From Streptomyces sp. BHT-5-2 (lineage in GTDB: Bacteria; Actinomycetota; Actinomycetes; Streptomycetales; Streptomycetaceae), in assembly GCF_019774615.1 (NCBI RefSeq), contig NZ_CP081496.1:2480001-2544000 (forward strand): a stretch of 64,000 nucleotides of DNA, in the 5' to 3' direction. The translations under genes were made by a program, and so were the position numbers. Every line of letters begins with the position of its first letter. Positions within the stretch are counted from its first letter, which is position 1. This document shows positions 35,427 to 43,852 of this stretch, piece by piece. The notes under the pieces were generated by a model, which was given only the letters and a program-made list of their open reading frames with translations, searched no databases and was not told the origin of the DNA.

Positions 35427-36716
35427 TCAGAAGAACGTGCGGATGAAATCGACGACCGTCCCGTCCTCCTCGACCAGCGGAATCAGCTGCCACTTGTCGA
35501 AGGAGGTGCACGGGTGCGACAGACCCAGACCGACCCAGTCGCCGACCTCCAGGTCTCCGGCGTGCTCGGTGCGGACCCAGGCGTGCTGGTCGGACAGGCC
35601 GGTGACGGTGAGGCCGGCCGCCGGGCGCTCGGTGCCGTCCCGGCCGGAGCGCACGACCTGCGCCTGCGGCAGGTGGAGGTCGTACGCCGCGTCCCGCTTG
35701 CCGGCGTTGAGGAACGCCTGCTCGGGGGTGGGCCGGGAGACGACCTGTGCCCAGAGCCGGAAGGCGGGCTGCAGCGCCCCCTCCTCGGGGACGCGGTTGA
35801 AGGGAGTGAGGTGGCGGTAGTGCCCGTCGTCGTGCGAGACGTACGCGCCCGAGCGCAGCAGTTTCAGGACCGGCGCGGAGAGCTCGGGAAGCCCCGCGAA
35901 GACCTCGGCGACCGCGTCGAACCACGCGCTGCCGCCGGCGCTGACCACGATCTCGTCGAGGTCGGTGAAGCGCCCGGAGGCGTCGAGGTCGGCGGCGAGC
36001 GCGACCAGCCGGTGCAGCCAGGCGGTGACGCGCTCGTGGTCGGCGTCCGGCACCTCGCCCTCGTAGCCGGCGACGCCGACGAGGCGGAGGGTGTCCACAC
36101 CCGCGATGGCATCGGCGAGTTCGCGGCACTCGGCCTCGCTCCGGGCGCCGGTCCGGGCGCCCTCGCCGGCGCCGAGTTCGATGACGACGTCCACCGGGCG
36201 GACGGCCTCGGCGGCGCGCAGCGCCTGGTCCATCAGCGCGATGCCGCGGAGGGAGTCGACGTAGCAGACGAAGCGGAAGTCCGGGTCGGCGGCCAGTTCG
36301 CCGGCGAGCCAGCGCAGCGCGGCGGCGTCCACGACCTCGTTGGCCAGGAAGATCCGCTGGATGCCGAAGTCGCGGTAGACGCGCGCCTGGTGGGGGACGG
36401 CCGCGGTGATTCCCCAGGCGCCGTGCGCCAGTTGGCGGGCGAAGAGCTGCGGGGCCATGCAGGTCTTGCCGTGCGGGGCGAAGGCCAGGCCGTGCCGGGA
36501 GGTGTAGGTCTCCAGCAGGGCGAGGTTGTGCTCGACCGACTCGGCGGAGAGGGCCAGGACGGGTGTGGTGAAGCCGTCCGTGAAGAGATTGCGGCGCTCG
36601 GCGGCCAGCTCCCCGACGGTGCGCCCGGCGGCGTCCGGCGGGAGCGCCTTGAAGCGGTGATCGACCCTGTCGTCCGCGAGATTCCCGAGTTCCCGCGCGA
36701 GCCGCTCGCCGGCCAT
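35427..36716 (-). CDS. PLP amino-acid deaminase (D-serine dehydratase-like, fold type III)
   Basis: 429 aa. TTPVLALSAESVEHNLAL and FAPHGKTCMAPQLF place the PLP lysine at K84, and the N-terminal alanine-racemase-like barrel continues with VELGAGEGARTG. The C-terminal domain has GLSDQHAWV and GLGLSHPCTSFDKW, giving the His and Cys of the zinc site in DSD1-type dehydratases. It probably turns a D-hydroxy- or D-amino acid into a keto acid. A 17-base operator-like palindrome lies 21 bases before its start. Confidence 0.85.
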   Translation of the reverse strand: MAGERLARELGNLADDRVDHRFKALPPDAAGRTVGELAAERRNLFTDGFTTPVLALSAESVEHNLALLETYTSRHGLAFAPHGKTCMAPQLFARQLAHGAWGITAAVPHQARVYRDFGIQRIFLANEVVDAAALRWLAGELAADPDFRFVCYVDSLRGIALMDQALRAAEAVRPVDVVIELGAGEGARTGARSEAECRELADAIAGVDTLRLVGVAGYEGEVPDADHERVTAWLHRLVALAADLDASGRFTDLDEIVVSAGGSAWFDAVAEVFAGLPELSAPVLKLLRSGAYVSHDDGHYRHLTPFNRVPEEGALQPAFRLWAQVVSRPTPEQAFLNAGKRDAAYDLHLPQAQVVRSGRDGTERPAAGLTVTGLSDQHAWVRTEHAGDLEVGDWVGLGLSHPCTSFDKWQLIPLVEEDGTVVDFIRTFF

Positions 36717-36736
36717 GCAGCCTCCTCAAAGACCGT

Positions 36737-36753
36737 GTTGCACTCTCTGCAAC
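36737..36753. promoter_or_regulatory. candidate IclR operator between divergent operons
   Basis: GTTGCA-CTCTC-TGCAAC, a perfect inverted repeat, followed by ATTGCGCAT. It lies in the 266-base divergent region, close to the deaminase start. The size and GTTGCA core suit IclR-family sites. The IclR gene at 38310 is the local candidate. Confidence 0.55.
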
Positions 36754-36982
36754 GCCCATTGCGCATATCGCTAACCGCTGTCTAACATCCGGGCCATCGC
36801 CCGGTCAATGGTGAGAAAACCCCGGGACGGGCCGTGGGAAACACGCAACGCGGGCGGACGGCGCGGCCGGTGCCGCACCGGCCGCGGTACGGCCCCACCG
36901 CGCGGTACGGCCACCTCCCGCACGTTCCCCGACGGGCCACGAGCAGGGCCCAGGACGGCACAGCGAAGGAGCGCAAGCGATC

Positions 36983-38236
36983 GTGACCAGGTCCTCGAAC
37001 GTCGGCGACACCCCCGTCCCGGCGACCGGCGCCGCCCCGGACGTCGATGTCGTCTGCCTCGGCGAGTCCATGGTCACCTTCCTGCCCACCGCCCCCGGCC
37101 CGCTCGCCGACGTCCCCGCCTTCGAACGGGCCATCGGCGGCGCCGAGTCCAACGTCGCCTGCGCCCTCGCCCGCGCCGGCCACCCCACCCGCTGGATCTC
37201 CCGGGTCGGCGCCGACGGCTTCGGCGACCACCTCGTCCGGGAGATCGCCGGCCACGGCGTCGACACCCGCGCGGTCCGCCGCGACCCCGCCCGCCCCACC
37301 GGCATCTACTTCCGCACCGCGGGCGACCGGGCCACCGACGCCCACGAAGTCGTCTACTACCGCGGCGGATCGGCCGCCTCCGCGATGGCCCCGGCCACCA
37401 TGGACCTCGCCGCCCTCCGCTCCGGCCGGGTGCTCCACCTCTCCGGGATCACCGCCGCGCTCTCCGCCGACTGCCTCGACCTGCTGCGCGCCCTGATGGC
37501 CGGCCCGGCGGCCGCCGTTCCCCAGGCTCCCAACTCCCCTCCCGCGCAGTCGACTTCGTTCGGGCAGGGGGGATCCGCGTACACGGGGGAGGCCCCGATC
37601 CCCTCCTCGCCCGTGCGCGGCGCCGCCGGTCCCCGCCCGTCGCCCGCCGCCGCCCCGGGCGGTCCGCGGCGCCCGTTGATCTCCTTCGACGTCAACTACC
37701 GGCCGCGTCTGTGGTCCGGCCCCCAGGGGCCGCGGGTCCTCCTCGACCTCGCCCGTGCCGCCGACGTGGTCTTCGTCGGCGCCGACGAGGCCCAGGCCGC
37801 CTGGGGCCTGCCCGATCCCCGGGCCGTCCGCGCCGCGCTGCCCGAGCCGGAGACCCTGGTCGTCAAGCTCGGCCGGGCCGGCGCGCGCGTCTTCCGGCAC
37901 GCCCCGGGCACCCCCGGCCGCGACGACGCCCCCGCCGGCACCCTCGTCCCCGCCCCCACGGTCGACGTGGTCGCCGCGGTCGGCGCCGGTGACGCCTTCG
38001 CCGCCGGCTTCCTCTCTGCCGCCCTGCGCGGACTGCCGCTGCGCACCCGGGTCCGGCACGGCCACCTGTGGGCCGCCGCCGCCCTCACCGTCCCCGGCGA
38101 CCTCGCCCCGCCCCCCGCCCGGCCGCTGGCCGACCGCCTGGCCGCGCTCGACGACGACGCCTGGGGGACACTGCACCTCGGCCCGGGCTGGACGGACGCC
38201 ATGGAGGCCACGGACCAGGAGGTGCACACACAGTGA
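36983..38236 (+). CDS. PfkB-family sugar kinase (2-keto-3-deoxygluconate kinase-like)
   Basis: 417 aa from GTG 36983 (GAAGGAG upstream). CLGESMVTFLPTAPGPLADV and GGAESNVACALARAG are the KdgK N-terminus. SFDVNYRPRLW and FVGADEAQAAWG follow, and VAAVGAGDAF (G334-D337) is the ribokinase signature with catalytic Asp. An Ala/Pro/Gly-rich insert of roughly 55 residues precedes SFDVNYRP, coded partly by a REP-like element (37517-37576). This explains the excess length over the usual 310-350 aa. The insert lies in a surface loop, so activity is probably kept. Confidence 0.85.
   Translation: MTRSSNVGDTPVPATGAAPDVDVVCLGESMVTFLPTAPGPLADVPAFERAIGGAESNVACALARAGHPTRWISRVGADGFGDHLVREIAGHGVDTRAVRRDPARPTGIYFRTAGDRATDAHEVVYYRGGSAASAMAPATMDLAALRSGRVLHLSGITAALSADCLDLLRALMAGPAAAVPQAPNSPPAQSTSFGQGGSAYTGEAPIPSSPVRGAAGPRPSPAAAPGGPRRPLISFDVNYRPRLWSGPQGPRVLLDLARAADVVFVGADEAQAAWGLPDPRAVRAALPEPETLVVKLGRAGARVFRHAPGTPGRDDAPAGTLVPAPTVDVVAAVGAGDAFAAGFLSAALRGLPLRTRVRHGHLWAAAALTVPGDLAPPPARPLADRLAALDDDAWGTLHLGPGWTDAMEATDQEVHTQ
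37517..37576. repeat. REP-like palindromic insertion inside the kinase gene
   Basis: GTTCCCCAGGCTCC at the left edge and TTCGTTCGGGCAGGGGGGAT at the right edge match the edges of other such elements here (CCCAAGCTCTC ... GAGCAGGGGGGACCCCC). It keeps the reading frame open. Confidence 0.65.
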
Positions 38237-38309
38237 ACGAGCGCAGCGAGCGAACCGCCCGGAGACGCACCCCGGGCGAGGCCCCGGCCGGCGGAAGCGA
38301 GGCCCGCGC

Positions 38310-39077
38310 ATGAGCCAGACCGTCGACCGCGCGCTGAGCATCCTGCCGCTGCTCGCCGAGGGCCCCGCCGACCTGGGACAGGTCGCCGACCGGCTCGGCG
38401 TGCACAAGTCCACCGCGCTGCGCCTGCTGCGCACCCTGCACGCCCACGGTCTCGTCCACCGCCAGCCCGACCAGCGCTACCGCCTCGGCGCCCGGCTCTT
38501 CGCCCTCGCCCAGCAGGCCGCCGAGCATCTCGACGTCCGCGAGATCGCCCACCCCCACCTCGTCGAACTCAACGAGAAGTGCGGCCACACCGTCCACCTC
38601 GCCGTCCACGAGGAGAACGAGGTCCTCTACATCGACAAGGTCGACAGCCGCTATCCGGTCCGGATGTACTCCCGGATCGGCAAACCGGTCGCGATCACCG
38701 TCGCCGCGGTCGCCAAACTCCTCCTGGCCGACCTGCCCGAGGCCGAGCGCCGGGCCCTCGCCGCCCGCCTCGACTACCCCCGCTACACGCCCCGTTCGAC
38801 GCCCGACGCCGCGGCCTTCCTGGCCGAGCTGGCCAAGGTGCGCGAACAGGGCTGGGCCACCGACCTCGGTGGCCACGAGGAGTCCATCAACTGCATCGGC
38901 GCCCCCGTCCGGGGTGCGGACGGACGGGTCGCGGCCGCCATGTCGATCTCCGCCCCCAACGTCGTGGTCAGCGCCGAGGAACTCCTCACCCTGCTCCCGC
39001 TGGTGCGCCGCACCGCGGACGCCGTCAGCCGGGAGTACTCCGGCACCACCAGCCCCGGCAACGAGCCGGCCCCGTGA
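38310..39077 (+). CDS. IclR-family transcriptional regulator
   Basis: 255 aa from ATG 38310. The N-terminal winged helix spans about residues 1-60: MSQTVDRALSILPLLAEGPA, LGQVADRLGVHKSTALRLLR, then LVHRQPDQRYRLGARLF. The effector domain contains VRMYSRIGKPV and GHEESINCIGAPVRGADGRV. It lies between the kinase and RidA genes in one direction and probably controls the divergent catabolic locus through the site at 36737. Confidence 0.9.
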   Translation: MSQTVDRALSILPLLAEGPADLGQVADRLGVHKSTALRLLRTLHAHGLVHRQPDQRYRLGARLFALAQQAAEHLDVREIAHPHLVELNEKCGHTVHLAVHEENEVLYIDKVDSRYPVRMYSRIGKPVAITVAAVAKLLLADLPEAERRALAARLDYPRYTPRSTPDAAAFLAELAKVREQGWATDLGGHEESINCIGAPVRGADGRVAAAMSISAPNVVVSAEELLTLLPLVRRTADAVSREYSGTTSPGNEPAP

Positions 39078-39097
39078 AGCACGTTCGAAGGACACAC

Positions 39098-39508
39098 ATG
39101 AGCGAGAAGACCGCCCTCACCCCGGCCACCCACACCACCCCGCCCGCGAAGTTCTCGCACGGCGTCCGGAAGGGCAACATCCTCCAGGTCGCCGGCCAGG
39201 TCGGCTTCCTGCCCGCCGTCGAGGGCCAGCCCCCGACGCCGGCCGGCCCGACGCTGCGCGAGCAGACCCTGCAGACCCTCGACAACGTCCGGGCGGTCCT
39301 CGAAGAGGGCGGCGCCACCTGGGACGACGCCATGATGATCCGCATCTACCTCACGGACGTGGACCACTTCGCCGAGATGAACGAGATCTACAACGCCTAC
39401 TTCGAGGAGCAGGGACTCAAGCAGGCCCCGGCCGCCCGGACCACCGTCTACGTCGGCCTGCCCAAGGGCCTGCTCATCGAGATCGACGCGCTCGCCGTCC
39501 TGAGCTGA
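39098..39508 (+). CDS. RidA/YjgF-family enamine/imine deaminase
   Basis: 136 aa. The end AARTTVYVGLPKGLLIEIDALAVL gives the RidA Arg and Glu signature; GQVGFLPAVEGQ and TLDNVRAVLEEGGATWDDAM are also typical. It hydrolyses reactive enamine/imine intermediates released by PLP dehydratases, fitting the deaminase encoded across the divergent region. It lies 20 bases after the IclR stop. Confidence 0.92.
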   Translation: MSEKTALTPATHTTPPAKFSHGVRKGNILQVAGQVGFLPAVEGQPPTPAGPTLREQTLQTLDNVRAVLEEGGATWDDAMMIRIYLTDVDHFAEMNEIYNAYFEEQGLKQAPAARTTVYVGLPKGLLIEIDALAVLS

Positions 39509-39646
39509 GGCACCAACCCCCTTGCACCGCCCGCCGTCGACGCACCACCGCGTGCACCGTCCGCCGCACGGCACGGCGCCCCGTACGACCGGGGCGCCGT
39601 GCCGCGGTCCCCCCTGCCCGGACACACCCCGACAACGGAGTCACCC

Positions 39647-41206
39647 ATGGTCCTCGCCGCCGTGCCCCTCACCCAAGCTCTCAGGGAGCAGGGGGGACCC
39701 CCGTCACCGCACACGGGTGGACTGCCGGCCCTGATACCGGGCACGCCCGGCCTGTTGACCGTCGCCGCCCTCGGCATCGCCCTGCTGCTCTTCCTGATCA
39801 TCAAGGTCCGGCTGCAGCCCTTCGTCGCCCTGCTCGGCGTCTCCATCGCGGTCGGCCTGGCCGCCGGCCTCTCCGTCACCGAACTCTTCGGCACGGTCCA
39901 GCTGCATCCTTCGGCGCACTCCGCGCGGGCCGACGCGGTCTCCCTGATCGAGAGCGGGATGGGCGGCGTCCTCGGCCATGTCGCGATCATCATCGGCCTG
40001 GGCACCATGCTCGGCGCGATCCTCGAAGTCTCCGGCGGCGCCGAGGTGTTGAGCGCCCGTCTGCTGGCCCTCTTCGGCGAGCGGCGCGCCCCGCTGGCGA
40101 TGGGCCTGACCGGCCTGCTCTTCGGCATCCCGGTCTTCTTCGACGTCGGCATCTTCGTGCTGGCGCCGCTCGTCTACGCCGCGGCCAGGAAGAGCGGCAG
40201 GTCGATCGTGCGGTACGCCATGCCGCTGCTGGCCGGGCTGTCCATGACGCACGCCTTCCTGCCGCCGCACCCCGGGCCGGTGGCCGCGGCCGGCCTGTTC
40301 AAGGTCGACCTGGGCTGGGTCATCCTCATGGGCGTGCTGTGCGGGGTGCCCGCGGTGCTGGCGGCCTGGGGGTACGCGGCCTGGATCGGCGGGCGGGTGT
40401 TCGTGCCGGTCCCGCAGGACATGGCCGAGGCCGCCGAGGAGGCCCGGGCCGCGGTCGCCGCCGAGCGCGCCGCGGGCGGGGGCGGCCCGCGGGAGAAGCC
40501 GGTCGCGCCGGGCACCGTGCTCGCCATCATCGGCACCCCGCTGGTGCTGATCCTGCTGGCGACCTTCTCCTCCATAGCCCTGGCACCTCCCCCGAGCTCT
40601 CCGACAGGCTCCGAGCAGGGGGGACCCCCATCCGGCCGCTCGGTCGTCGAGTTCCTCGGCCACCCCTTCGTCGCCCTGACGATCGCGCTGCTGCTGGCGT
40701 ACTACCTGCTGGGGGTGCGGCGCGGCTGGTCCCGCAGGTCCCTGGAGGCGGTCTCCACCGCGTCCCTGAAGCCGGTCGGCAACATCCTGCTGGTCGTCGG
40801 CGCGGGCGGGATCTTCGGCGCGGTCCTCAAGGGCAGCGGGGTGGCCACCGCGCTGTCGGACACCTTCCACCACGTCGGCCTGCCGGTGATCGTGCTGGCC
40901 TACCTGCTGTCGCTGGTGCTGCGGGTGGCCCAGGGCTCGGCGACGGTGGCGATCGTGACCACCGCCGGGATCGTGCTTCCGCTGGTCGAGGCGCAGGGCC
41001 TCTCCCAGGCGCAGCTGGCGCTGGTCATCATGGCGATCTCGGCCGGCTCGATCTTCGCCTCGCACGTCAACGACGGGGGGTTCTGGATGGTCGGCAAGTA
41101 CTTCGGGATCTCCGAACGCGACACGCTGAAGACCTGGACGGTCCTGGAGTCGGTCCTCTCGCTCGCCGGCTTCGCGGTGGCGGCGCTGCTGAGCCTGATC
41201 GTCTAG
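39647..41206 (+). CDS. GntP-family gluconate/organic-acid permease
   Basis: 519 aa, about 12 membrane segments. MGGVLGHVAIIIGLGTMLGA, FGIPVFFDVGIFVLAPLVY and HAFLPPHPGPVAAAG are GntP hallmarks, and HVNDGGFWMVGKYFG is the family's C-terminal signature. Two palindromic insertions fall within it: at 39671-39704 (near the N-terminus, ALREQGGPPSPH) and 40585-40630 (loop PPSSPTGSEQGGPPSG). Both keep the frame, making the protein about 60 residues longer than usual. It likely imports a sugar acid or D-amino-acid-related substrate for the kinase and deaminase. Confidence 0.92.
   Translation: MVLAAVPLTQALREQGGPPSPHTGGLPALIPGTPGLLTVAALGIALLLFLIIKVRLQPFVALLGVSIAVGLAAGLSVTELFGTVQLHPSAHSARADAVSLIESGMGGVLGHVAIIIGLGTMLGAILEVSGGAEVLSARLLALFGERRAPLAMGLTGLLFGIPVFFDVGIFVLAPLVYAAARKSGRSIVRYAMPLLAGLSMTHAFLPPHPGPVAAAGLFKVDLGWVILMGVLCGVPAVLAAWGYAAWIGGRVFVPVPQDMAEAAEEARAAVAAERAAGGGGPREKPVAPGTVLAIIGTPLVLILLATFSSIALAPPPSSPTGSEQGGPPSGRSVVEFLGHPFVALTIALLLAYYLLGVRRGWSRRSLEAVSTASLKPVGNILLVVGAGGIFGAVLKGSGVATALSDTFHHVGLPVIVLAYLLSLVLRVAQGSATVAIVTTAGIVLPLVEAQGLSQAQLALVIMAISAGSIFASHVNDGGFWMVGKYFGISERDTLKTWTVLESVLSLAGFAVAALLSLIV
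39671..39704. repeat. REP-like palindrome 1 in the GntP gene
   Basis: ACCCAAGCTCTCAGGGAGCA followed by GGGGGGACCCCCGT. In-frame within the N-terminal segment of the permease, before the first membrane helix. Confidence 0.7.
40585..40630. repeat. REP-like palindrome 2 in the GntP gene
   Basis: ACCTCCCCCGAGCTCTCC, a spacer, then GAGCAGGGGGGACCCCCA. Same edges as the element at 39671. It encodes a Pro/Ser/Gly loop between two membrane helices and keeps the frame. Confidence 0.75.
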
Positions 41207-41238
41207 GGCGCTTCTGGCGGAGATCCGTCAGAAGCGCC
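41207..41238 (+). terminator. hairpin terminator after the GntP gene
   Basis: GGCGCTTCTGGCGGA and TCCGTCAGAAGCGCC pair directly after the stop codon, with one mismatch and a two-base turn. It closes the kinase-IclR-RidA-permease transcript. Confidence 0.75.
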
Positions 41239-41416
41239 TTAGGCCCTGTCCGAGGGCATCGCGGTGCGTCGACCGGTGAAGGTGTCAACTCGTCACCGAT
41301 TTCCGGAAATTCATTGCCGCGGGGCCGGGACCGGCGAACAATGCGCATGACAAAACCGAAGTGGCGCGGAACTGACACCGCGCCACTTCGCACACAGAGC
41401 TGAGAGGATCCCCCAC

Positions 41417-42298
41417 ATGTATCGACCTCTCGTCGGCACCCTGGCCACCGCCGTACTGGGCGCCGCGGCGCTGGTGACGGCCGCCGCCCCCGCGGGCGCC
41501 GCCCCGGCCGGTGCCGCCGCGCACCACAAGCCGAAGCCCCCGCGGACGCAGGCCGTCGACTTCGCGGGCACGGTGGCGCTGGACGACTGCTCCGGTTCCA
41601 TCGTCAAGATGCCCACCTCGCAGCCCGACGACCCGGCGCTGGTGTTGACCAACGGCCACTGTCTGGAGAGCGGGATGCCCTCCCCGGGCGAGGTCATAGT
41701 CGACCAGCCCTCCAGCCGCAGCTTCACCGTCCTGGACAAGTCGGCCGGCGACCTGGGCACGCTGACGGCCACCAAGGTCGCCTACTCGACGATGACCGAC
41801 ACCGACGTGACGTTCTACGAGACCGGCTCCACCTACGCCCAGATCCAGCAGAAGTACGGGATCAAGCCGCTGGAGCTGTCCACGGACCACCCCACCAAGG
41901 GTGCCGGTATCACCGTCGTCTCCGGCTACTGGAAGAAGACCTACACCTGCAACATCGACGGGTTCGTGCCCACCCTCAAGGAGGGCGACTGGACCTGGAA
42001 GGACTCGGTCCGCTACACCCCCGAGTGCAAGACGATCGGCGGCACCTCCGGATCGCCGGTGATCGACAACGGCACCGGCAAGGTCACGGCGATAAACAAC
42101 ACGGGCAACGAGAACGGTGAGCGCTGCACCGTCAACAACCCGTGCGAGGTGGACGCGAACGGCAACGTCACCGTCCACAAGGGCACCAACTACGCCGAGG
42201 AGACCTACACCATCCCCAAGTGCTTCGGCACCGGCAACAAGCTCGACCTGAACGCCGGGGGCTGCACCCTGCCCAAGCCGGCGGCCACCCGCAGGTGA
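41417..42298 (+). CDS. secreted trypsin-like serine protease
   Basis: 293 aa. Signal peptide of about 28 residues (MYRPLVGTLATAVLGAAALV then TAAAPAGA). Chymotrypsin-fold triad: H81 in LTNGHC, Asp at TDTDVTFYE (D130 likely) and Ser in IGGTSGSPV (S211). Two cysteine pairs are plausible. Substrate unknown; members act extracellularly. The gene stands alone, ending at a strong hairpin. Confidence 0.88.
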   Translation: MYRPLVGTLATAVLGAAALVTAAAPAGAAPAGAAAHHKPKPPRTQAVDFAGTVALDDCSGSIVKMPTSQPDDPALVLTNGHCLESGMPSPGEVIVDQPSSRSFTVLDKSAGDLGTLTATKVAYSTMTDTDVTFYETGSTYAQIQQKYGIKPLELSTDHPTKGAGITVVSGYWKKTYTCNIDGFVPTLKEGDWTWKDSVRYTPECKTIGGTSGSPVIDNGTGKVTAINNTGNENGERCTVNNPCEVDANGNVTVHKGTNYAEETYTIPKCFGTGNKLDLNAGGCTLPKPAATRR

Positions 42299-42322
42299 CT
42301 CAGCCCGCACGGACGGGATGAA

Positions 42323-42351
42323 CGGTCCCGCGCACCGTGTGCGCGGGACCG
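42323..42351 (+). terminator. hairpin terminator after the protease gene
   Basis: Perfect 13-bp stem CGGTCCCGCGCAC / GTGCGCGGGACCG with a three-base loop, 25 bases after the stop. Confidence 0.8.
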
Positions 42352-42386
42352 GACTGGCCCGGGACGTATCTCTCTGGTCGGCCTCT

Positions 42387-42404
42387 CCCCTCGTGGCTGA
42401 GGGG
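42387..42404 (-). ncRNA. possible end of the TnpB guide (omega) RNA scaffold
   Basis: On the minus strand GATCCCCTCAGCCACGAGGGG forms a short stem just past the tnpB stop. IS605-type elements keep the guide-RNA scaffold in this place, with the guide read from the sequence beyond the right end (lower coordinates here). Position and hairpin are seen; the RNA itself is inference. Confidence 0.3.
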
Positions 42405-42408
42405 ATCC

Positions 42409-43622
42409 TCACGGCTCACGCTGTGAGGTCTTCTGCTTCGTCGCCGACTGCCCGCCCGGAGATCTCCGTCGGGGTCTTACACCGGCTCCACAGACAGACA
42501 CCGCCAGCCCGGCGGCCAGAAGAATCCTCGCCGCGTTCACGTCCCGGTCGTGGGTCGTGCCGCAGTTGTCGCACGCCCAGGTGCGGACGTGCGGAGGCAT
42601 CCCCGCTGCGAGGGCGCCGCAGTGGGAGCACAGTTTGGATGACGGGAACCACCGGTCCACGGTGACCACCTCGCGCCCGTACCAGGCGGCCTTGTATTCC
42701 AGCATGGAGCGCAGCGTGCTCCAGCTCGCTCCGAGATGGCCCGGGCGAGCCTGCTGTTCTTCATCATGTTTCGAACGGCCAGATTCTCGATCACGATCGT
42801 TTGGTTCTCACGAACGAGCCGAGTGGTCAGCTTGTGCAGCATGTCCCGCCTGCGATCGGCGATCCGCGCATGAATGCGGGCGACCCTCTGTCGGGCCTTG
42901 GCCCGGTTGGCGCCGTCACCCTTGGCCTTGCTGGACAGGTCCCTCTGAGCCTTGGCGAGTCGGGCGCGATCACGCCGTTCACGCCGCGGATTGGTGACCT
43001 TCTCGCCTGTCGAGAGGGTCACCAGATGGTTCAATCCCGCGTCGATCCCGACCTTCGCATCCATGGCCGGGAGCGGCTTGACGGACGGGTCTTCGCACAG
43101 CAGGGAAACGAACCACCGTCCCGCGCTGTCCTGCGAGACGGTGACCGTGGACGGCTTTGCCTCCTTCGGGAGCGGCCGGGACCACACGATGTTCAACGGA
43201 TCGGCCATCTTCGCCGGCGTGAGCTTGCCGTCTCGGAAGCGGAACCCTGATGTGGTGTACTCCGCCGATCTCCGCGACTTCTTCCTGGACTTGAAGCGCG
43301 GGTACTTGGCCCGCTTGGCGAAGAAGTTCGTAAACGCCGTCTGTAGGTGCCGCAATGACTGCTGGAGCGGAACCGATGACACATCGTTGAGGAATGCAAG
43401 CTCCTCGCTCTTCTTCCACGCCGTCAACATCGCCGAGGTGGCGTTGTAGTTGACCCGCTCATGCCGCAGCGCCCACGCCTCCGTGCGGGCGGCGAGTGCC
43501 ATGTTGTAGACCTTCCGCACGCATCCGAATGTGCGCGACAGCTCCGCTGCCTGTGCTTCAGTCGGGCAGAAGCGGTAGAAGCGGTACTTGAACGCCCGCT
43601 TCACACGCGTGGTCACGCTCAC
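42409..43622 (-). pseudogene. tnpB: IS200/IS605-type tnpB (RuvC nuclease), split by one frameshift
   Basis: From GTG 43622 the frame encodes the OrfB helical N-terminus (RAFKYRFYRFCPTEAQAAEL), the RuvC first Asp in VGIDAGLNHLVTLS and the Glu in IVIENLAVRNMMKNS. A single missing base near 42740 (after NSRLARAISE) shifts the frame. The frame ending at 42409 supplies SMLEYKAAWYGREVV, the zinc finger CSHCG...CDNCG, and the last Asp in DRDVNAARILLA. All three catalytic acids and the finger survive. No tnpA lies beside it. Either a recent pseudogene or recoding at the shift; the former is likelier. Confidence 0.88.
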
Positions 43623-43852
43623 AAATTAGCACGCCAACTTGTAAGGATCCAGGGGATGTTGAGCGTGCTCGACGGCGGCTCGCGCTCCCTTGCCCTGCAC
43701 CGCAGGCGTCCGCTTCTTCCCGGGCTCAAGCCGGGGGTATCCGCAGGGGAATCCCGATAGATAAAGTGCAGAACGTATGGCGCCGATGGCGCAGAGCTGT
43801 GCCGATCCGCGGTCCCGGGTGCCCCGGAGGCCGGAAGGAGTGGGGGAGCGAC

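Noticed and set aside
42537..42705. The two tnpB frames as separate genes
   Set aside because: The zinc finger and last catalytic Asp of one protein lie in the second frame; a single-base shift explains the split better than two genes.
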